In this document: one piece after another, positions 59,380 to 64,000 of the stretch
How positions within the stretch are numbered: the stretch's first letter is position 1
Layout of the letters: every line of letters starts with the position of its first letter
Notes under the pieces: generated by a model
Seen by the model: the letters and a program-made list of their open reading frames with translations, nothing else
What the model was told of the DNA's origin: nothing
The model's database searches: none
Position numbers and translations under genes: made by a program
Assembly (NCBI RefSeq): GCF_003634275.1
Contig: NZ_RBWY01000003.1
Span: 186,001 to 250,000, forward strand
Direction of reading: 5' to 3'
DNA from: Orbus hercynius
GTDB taxonomy: Bacteria > Pseudomonadota > Gammaproteobacteria > Enterobacterales > Orbaceae
Length of the DNA stretch: 64,000 bases

Positions 59380-59449
59380 ATCAAACGTTTATAAATTAAG
59401 TCAAATAGTTAAATCAAGATCACTCGATAAAAAGAGTAACCCAAATTAA

Positions 59450-60448
<999 letters not shown>

Positions 60449-60464
60449 TCAGGGAGAACCAAAC

Positions 60465-62852
60465 ATGAAATTTAGTGAAAGCTGGCTACGTGAATGGGTA
60501 AACCCAAATATTCGTAGCGAACAATTATCGGATCAGCTAACAATGGCAGGTCTTGAAGTTGACGGCATTGAAAAAATTGCCGGCGATTTTAGCGGTGTGG
60601 TTATTGGTAAAGTGGTTGAGTGTGAGCAGCACCCAAATGCCGATAAATTACGTGTTACCAAAGTGGATATTGGTCAAGACACCTTATTGAATATTGTCTG
60701 TGGTGCACCAAATTGTCGAAAAGGGCTTGTGGTTGCTTGTGCCACAATTGGCGCAGTTTTGCCGGGCGATTTTCAGATTAAAGCGGCCAAATTACGTGGC
60801 GAGCCTTCGGAAGGAATGCTGTGTTCCTACTCAGAATTAGGTATTGCCGATGATCATAATGGTATTATTGAATTACCGGAAGATGCACCATTAGGTGAAG
60901 ATATTCGCCAATATTTAAAACTCAATGATAACGCAATTGAAATTAGTGTGACGCCTAACCGCGCTGATTGTTTTGGTATTATCGGTATCGCGCGTGATAT
61001 TTCTGCCGTTAATAATATCAATGTTACTGAGCCTGAGTTTAAAGTTTCACCGGCCACCATTAATGATCAAATTAGTATCAAAGTATTGGAACCTGAAGCT
61101 GCACCAAGATATTTAGGTCGCGTAGTTAAAGGTATTAATGTTAAAGCGGCAACGCCATTATGGATGAAAGAGAAACTGCGTCGCAGTGGCATTCGCTCAA
61201 TTGATGCGGTCGTTGATATTACCAATTATGTTTTACTTGAATTGGGTCACCCAATGCATGCTTTTGATCTGCAAAAGATTACGGGCGGTATTACGGTCCG
61301 ATATGGTAATCCGCAAGAAAAATTAACCTTACTTGATGGTAATGAAATTGAGATTAAAGCCAATACTTTAGTGATTGCGGATGATCAAAAAGCGCTAGCG
61401 TTAGCGGGGATATTTGGTGGAAAAGAGTCAGGTGTATCATCTGATACGCAAGATATTTTACTTGAAGCGGCTTTCTTTTCACCGTTGGTTATTGCTGGTA
61501 AAGCGCGCGAATATGGATTACATACTGATGCATCGCATCGTTATGAGCGCGGCGTCGATCCGGCTTTACAACATAAAGCCATGGAGCGAGCAACGGAATT
61601 AGTTTTAGCGATGTGTGGTGGAGAAGCTGGACCGATCATTGATGTCACAGCACCAAACTCAATGCCGCAGCAAGCAACGATCTCACTACATCGTGACAAA
61701 ATCGATCGATTAATTGGCTACCATATTGATGGCCACCGTATTGAAGATATTCTTACCAAATTAGGTTGTGACGTGGTATCACACGATAACGTTTGGCAAG
61801 TGACTGCGCCAACTTGGCGATTTGATATTCAAATTGAAGAAGATTTGGTTGAAGAAGTGGCGCGAATCTATGGTTACAATAATATTCCAAATCAGAATTT
61901 GAATATTGAAATCGTGATGCAACCAAACTCTGAAACGAATATTCCATTAAAACGTGTCAAAGATTTATTGGTTGATCGTGGCTATCAAGAAGCGGTGACT
62001 TATAGCTTTGTGGATCCAAAAATTCAATCATTATTACATCCAAGTCAAGATGCAATGAGATTACCTAATCCTATTTCAACTGAGATGTCAGTGATGCGAT
62101 TATCACTTTGGAGCGGATTACTGAGTGCGGCTATATACAATCAAAATAGGCAGCAACAACGCGTACGCTTATTTGAAACCGGACTTAGATTTGTGCCTGA
62201 TGAACATGCTGACCTCGGTATCAAACAAGAAACTATGCTAGCGGGTATAATTACGGGTAATCTATATGATGAACATTGGTCGATTCCTAAACAGCCAGCT
62301 GATTTTTTTGATTTAAAGGGCGATATTGAAGCGATTTTGGCAATGTCAGGGATTAATGAATCGATCCAGTTCAAGAAATCCCAAAATCCGGCTTTACATC
62401 CAGGGCAAAATGCGGCTTTATATATTAAAAACGAATTAGTGGGTTATTTAGGTGTATTGCACCCAGAGATTGAAAATAAATTGGGTTTAAATAGTAAAGC
62501 GCTTGTGTTTGAATTGATTTTAGATAAAATTAGTCATAAGCAAGTTCCGTCAGCCGGTGATATTTCGAAGTATCCTGCTAACAGACGAGATATTGCAATT
62601 ATTGTTGATAAGTGTGTATGCGCAGCTGATATTTTAAATACCTGTAAAATCATCGGTGGTGAAAAGCTAGTTGATGTTAATTTATTTGATATGTATCAAG
62701 GAAGCAACATCAAAGAAGGTCAAAAAAGTTTGGCTATCAGTTTGATATTGCAAGATAAAACGCGTACACTAGAAGATGAAGATATAAATAATATTGTAAG
62801 CCAGTGTATCACTGCATTACAGAATCGTTTTAAAGCCTTATTAAGAGAATAA
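60465..62852 (+). CDS. pheT: PheT, phenylalanyl-tRNA synthetase beta subunit
   Basis: A 795-residue subunit (E. coli 795). Domains: [14 protein letters not shown] start, tRNA-binding OB fold (about 40-150) with [14 protein letters not shown]3/B4 editing domain near 210-400, B5 helix-turn-helix, the catalytic-like core, and a C-terminal anticodon-binding (FDX-ACB) domain from about 700 ([14 protein letters not shown]). Stops 5 bp before ihfA, as in E. coli pheST-ihfA. Confidence 0.98.
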   Translation: MKFSESWLREWVNPNIRSEQLSDQLTMAGLEVDGIEKIAGDFSGVVIGKVVECEQHPNADKLRVTKVDIGQDTLLNIVCGAPNCRKGLVVACATIGAVLPGDFQIKAAKLRGEPSEGMLCSYSELGIADDHNGIIELPEDAPLGEDIRQYLKLNDNAIEISVTPNRADCFGIIGIARDISAVNNINVTEPEFKVSPATINDQISIKVLEPEAAPRYLGRVVKGINVKAATPLWMKEKLRRSGIRSIDAVVDITNYVLLELGHPMHAFDLQKITGGITVRYGNPQEKLTLLDGNEIEIKANTLVIADDQKALALAGIFGGKESGVSSDTQDILLEAAFFSPLVIAGKAREYGLHTDASHRYERGVDPALQHKAMERATELVLAMCGGEAGPIIDVTAPNSMPQQATISLHRDKIDRLIGYHIDGHRIEDILTKLGCDVVSHDNVWQVTAPTWRFDIQIEEDLVEEVARIYGYNNIPNQNLNIEIVMQPNSETNIPLKRVKDLLVDRGYQEAVTYSFVDPKIQSLLHPSQDAMRLPNPISTEMSVMRLSLWSGLLSAAIYNQNRQQQRVRLFETGLRFVPDEHADLGIKQETMLAGIITGNLYDEHWSIPKQPADFFDLKGDIEAILAMSGINESIQFKKSQNPALHPGQNAALYIKNELVGYLGVLHPEIENKLGLNSKALVFELILDKISHKQVPSAGDISKYPANRRDIAIIVDKCVCAADILNTCKIIGGEKLVDVNLFDMYQGSNIKEGQKSLAISLILQDKTRTLEDEDINNIVSQCITALQNRFKALLRE

Positions 62853-62857
62853 TAACT

Positions 62858-63151
62858 ATGACATTAACGAAAGCGGATATCGCAGAAAGTCTAACAGAGA
62901 AACTTAATATAGATAGACAAGAAGCCAAAGTTCTTGTTGAGCTTTTCTTCGAGGAGATTAGAGTTGCCTTAGAAAAAGGTGAAATAGTGAAATTATCTGG
63001 ATTTGGAAATTTTACTGTTCGTGATAAAAACTCTCGCCCAGGCCGAAATCCTAAAACGGGTGAAAATGTTGCTATTACAGCTCGTCGAGTCGTCACGTTT
63101 CGTCCCGGCATTAAGTTTCGAGAACGTATTGAACAGAACTTGAAAGCTTAA
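62858..63151 (+). CDS. ihfA: IHF alpha subunit
   Basis: A 97-residue DNA-bending protein, half of the integration host factor. [16 protein letters not shown], the beta-arm region [13 protein letters not shown] and the tip proline are conserved (E. coli 99). It follows pheT by 5 bp and is followed by an intrinsic terminator, closing the cluster. Confidence 0.97.
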   Translation: MTLTKADIAESLTEKLNIDRQEAKVLVELFFEEIRVALEKGEIVKLSGFGNFTVRDKNSRPGRNPKTGENVAITARRVVTFRPGIKFRERIEQNLKA

Positions 63152-63170
63152 TTGTTGTTATAATTATTGG

Positions 63171-63199
63171 AAAGCACTGATATTATTAGTGCTTTTTTT
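63171..63199 (+). terminator. Intrinsic terminator after ihfA
   Basis: AAAGCACT, 9-nt loop, AGTGCTTT, followed by TTTT. It separates ihfA from the queF leader. Confidence 0.85.
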
Positions 63200-63203
63200 G
63201 ATC

Positions 63204-63240
63204 TGTGGTTCGTAATCCCCCCACATAAAAAAACTAAGGA
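63204..63240 (+). promoter_or_regulatory. PreQ1-I riboswitch, translational type, for queF-queC
   Basis: P1: TGTGG (63204-63208) pairs CCACA (63221-63225). L1 is TTCGTA. The 3' A-rich strand is TAAAAAAACTAAGGA, which matches the preQ1-I consensus tail (AUAAAAAACUAAGGA). TCC (63216-63218) can pair with GGA (63238-63240) to form the P2 pseudoknot. This GGA is the ribosome-binding site of queF, five bases before its ATG. So preQ1 would hide the site. The genes it controls make preQ1, which closes the feedback loop. Confidence 0.85.
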
Positions 63241-63245
63241 ACACT

Positions 63246-63728
63246 ATGAGTACCCATCACAATCTAGCTTTATTGGGCGATAAGTCAGCCCGTTATTTAA
63301 TTGATTATACCCCTGATGTATTAGAAACTTTTGATAATAAACATTTAAATAATGACTATTTTGTCAAATTTAATTGCCCAGAATTCACCAGCCTTTGTCC
63401 TGTAACAGGACAACCTGATTTTGCCTCTATCTACATCGCTTATGTTCCGAATATCAAAATGGTGGAGAGTAAATCATTAAAGTTTTATCTATTTAGTTTT
63501 CGTAATCATGGCGCTTTTCACGAAGACTGCATTAATATTATTATGCAGGATCTCATTGCGTTGATGGATCCTAAATATATTGAAGTTTGGGGTAAATTTA
63601 CACCTCGAGGCGGTATTTCAATCGATCCTTATGCCAATTATGGTAAGCCTAATACGCGCTGGCAAGATATTGCTGTAAACCGATTAGCCAATCACGATCT
63701 CTATCCAGAGAATATTGATAATCGTTAA
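63246..63728 (+). CDS. queF: QueF, NADPH-dependent 7-cyano-7-deazaguanine reductase (type I)
   Basis: Reduces preQ0 to preQ1 on the way to queuosine in tRNA. At 160 residues it is the short unimodular (YkvM-like) form, unlike the 282-residue bimodular E. coli QueF. The catalytic Cys51 lies in [12 protein letters not shown], Asp58 follows, and the QueF motif is ESKSLK (residues 74-79). It is preceded by a preQ1-I riboswitch. queC follows by 22 bp. Confidence 0.95.
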   Translation: MSTHHNLALLGDKSARYLIDYTPDVLETFDNKHLNNDYFVKFNCPEFTSLCPVTGQPDFASIYIAYVPNIKMVESKSLKFYLFSFRNHGAFHEDCINIIMQDLIALMDPKYIEVWGKFTPRGGISIDPYANYGKPNTRWQDIAVNRLANHDLYPENIDNR

Positions 63729-63750
63729 TTCATTTTACTACCGTGATAAT

Positions 63751-64000
63751 ATGATGACACAAAATAAAAAGGCTTTAGTGATCTTTTCTGGTGGTCAGGA
63801 CTCGACTACTTGCCTAATACAAGCCATTAAGCATTATGGAGCTAACCAAGTTGAAGCGATCAGTTTTAATTACGGTCAGCGGCATAAAGTTGAGTTAGAG
63901 TGTGCGGTTGCTATTACAAAACACTTCGGTGTTGGGCACACAATTATTGATACAGTCACATTACAACAGACAACGCATAATGCTTTACTTGATAATACAT
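63751..64000 (+). CDS. queC: QueC, preQ0 synthase, 3' end cut by window edge
   Basis: ATP-dependent enzyme turning CDG into preQ0, one step before QueF. The first 83 codons are visible: the ATP-pyrophosphatase loop [11 protein letters not shown] and the following [14 protein letters not shown] are QueC signatures. No clear ribosome-binding site precedes the ATG at 63751 (a second ATG is at 63754), so translation may be coupled to queF. The stop lies beyond the window. Confidence 0.93.
   Translation, partial: MMTQNKKALVIFSGGQDSTTCLIQAIKHYGANQVEAISFNYGQRHKVELECAVAITKHFGVGHTIIDTVTLQQTTHNALLDNT

Overview
This is a 64 kb piece of an AT-rich gammaproteobacterial chromosome. Almost every gene has a close Escherichia coli counterpart: kup, yfcZ, sixA, recB, lexA, pagP, ybdG, clpB, argCBGH-oxyR-fabR, ppa, darP/pmbA, yfaY, gmk-rpoZ-spoT-recG, trxB-cydDC, qmcA, dppABCDF, yajQ, dapD, manXYZ and thrS-infC-rpmI-rplT-pheM-pheST-ihfA. 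Some features are not E. coli-like: a short type I QueF behind a preQ1-I riboswitch, a 407-residue ArgG, a ManO (DUF956) gene, and frdC-frdD without frdA-frdB. Low GC plus an enteric-like gene set suggests a lineage beside Enterobacterales/Pasteurellales, possibly Orbales (insect gut symbionts). That placement is inference. No rRNA, tRNA, insertion sequence, prophage or CRISPR array was seen.

Layout. 1-6.3 kb: 3' part of kup, yfcZ, sixA overlapping recB. 6.4-9.0 kb (minus): a MetE-like methyltransferase and an AAHS-type MFS transporter, probably one operon, with a MetJ-type operator on the promoter. 9.4-11.9 kb: sstT, then lexA with two SOS boxes and an unknown two-helix membrane protein in the same transcription unit. 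11.9-13.8 kb (minus): pagP and the mechanosensitive channel ybdG. 14-23.3 kb: clpB, arginine genes argC-argB-argG-argH, oxyR, fabR. 23.4-24.6 kb (minus): ppa, darP. 24.7-29 kb: pmbA, a SulP transporter, yfaY. 29.1-31.2 kb: a two-gene module (radical SAM protein plus partner) under a consensus LexA box. 31.2-41.1 kb (minus): recG, spoT, rpoZ, gmk, cydC, cydD, trxB. 41.5-48.7 kb: qmcA-nfeD and dppABCDF. 48.8-50.2 kb (minus): yajQ, dapD. 50.4-51.2 kb: orphan frdC-frdD. 51.3-55.7 kb (minus): manXYZ-manO-manA. 56-64 kb: the translation cluster thrS to ihfA, then queF and the start of queC.

The region is rich in readable regulation: LexA boxes at two loci, a MetJ-like operator, an ARG box, a mimic of the tRNA-Thr anticodon arm in the thrS leader, an AUU start on infC, a complete pheM attenuator, and a preQ1-I riboswitch over the queF ribosome-binding site.

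Most interesting for follow-up: (1) the LexA-controlled radical SAM/TIGR03915 pair, a conserved but functionally undescribed DNA-repair-type system whose SOS control is visible here; (2) the unknown membrane protein cotranscribed with lexA in the place of dinF; (3) the MetJ-linked MetE-like/MFS operon, which suggests the transporter carries a methionine-related substrate; (4) the orphan frdCD pair, in which the E. coli quinone-site residues Arg28/Glu29 appear to be replaced.
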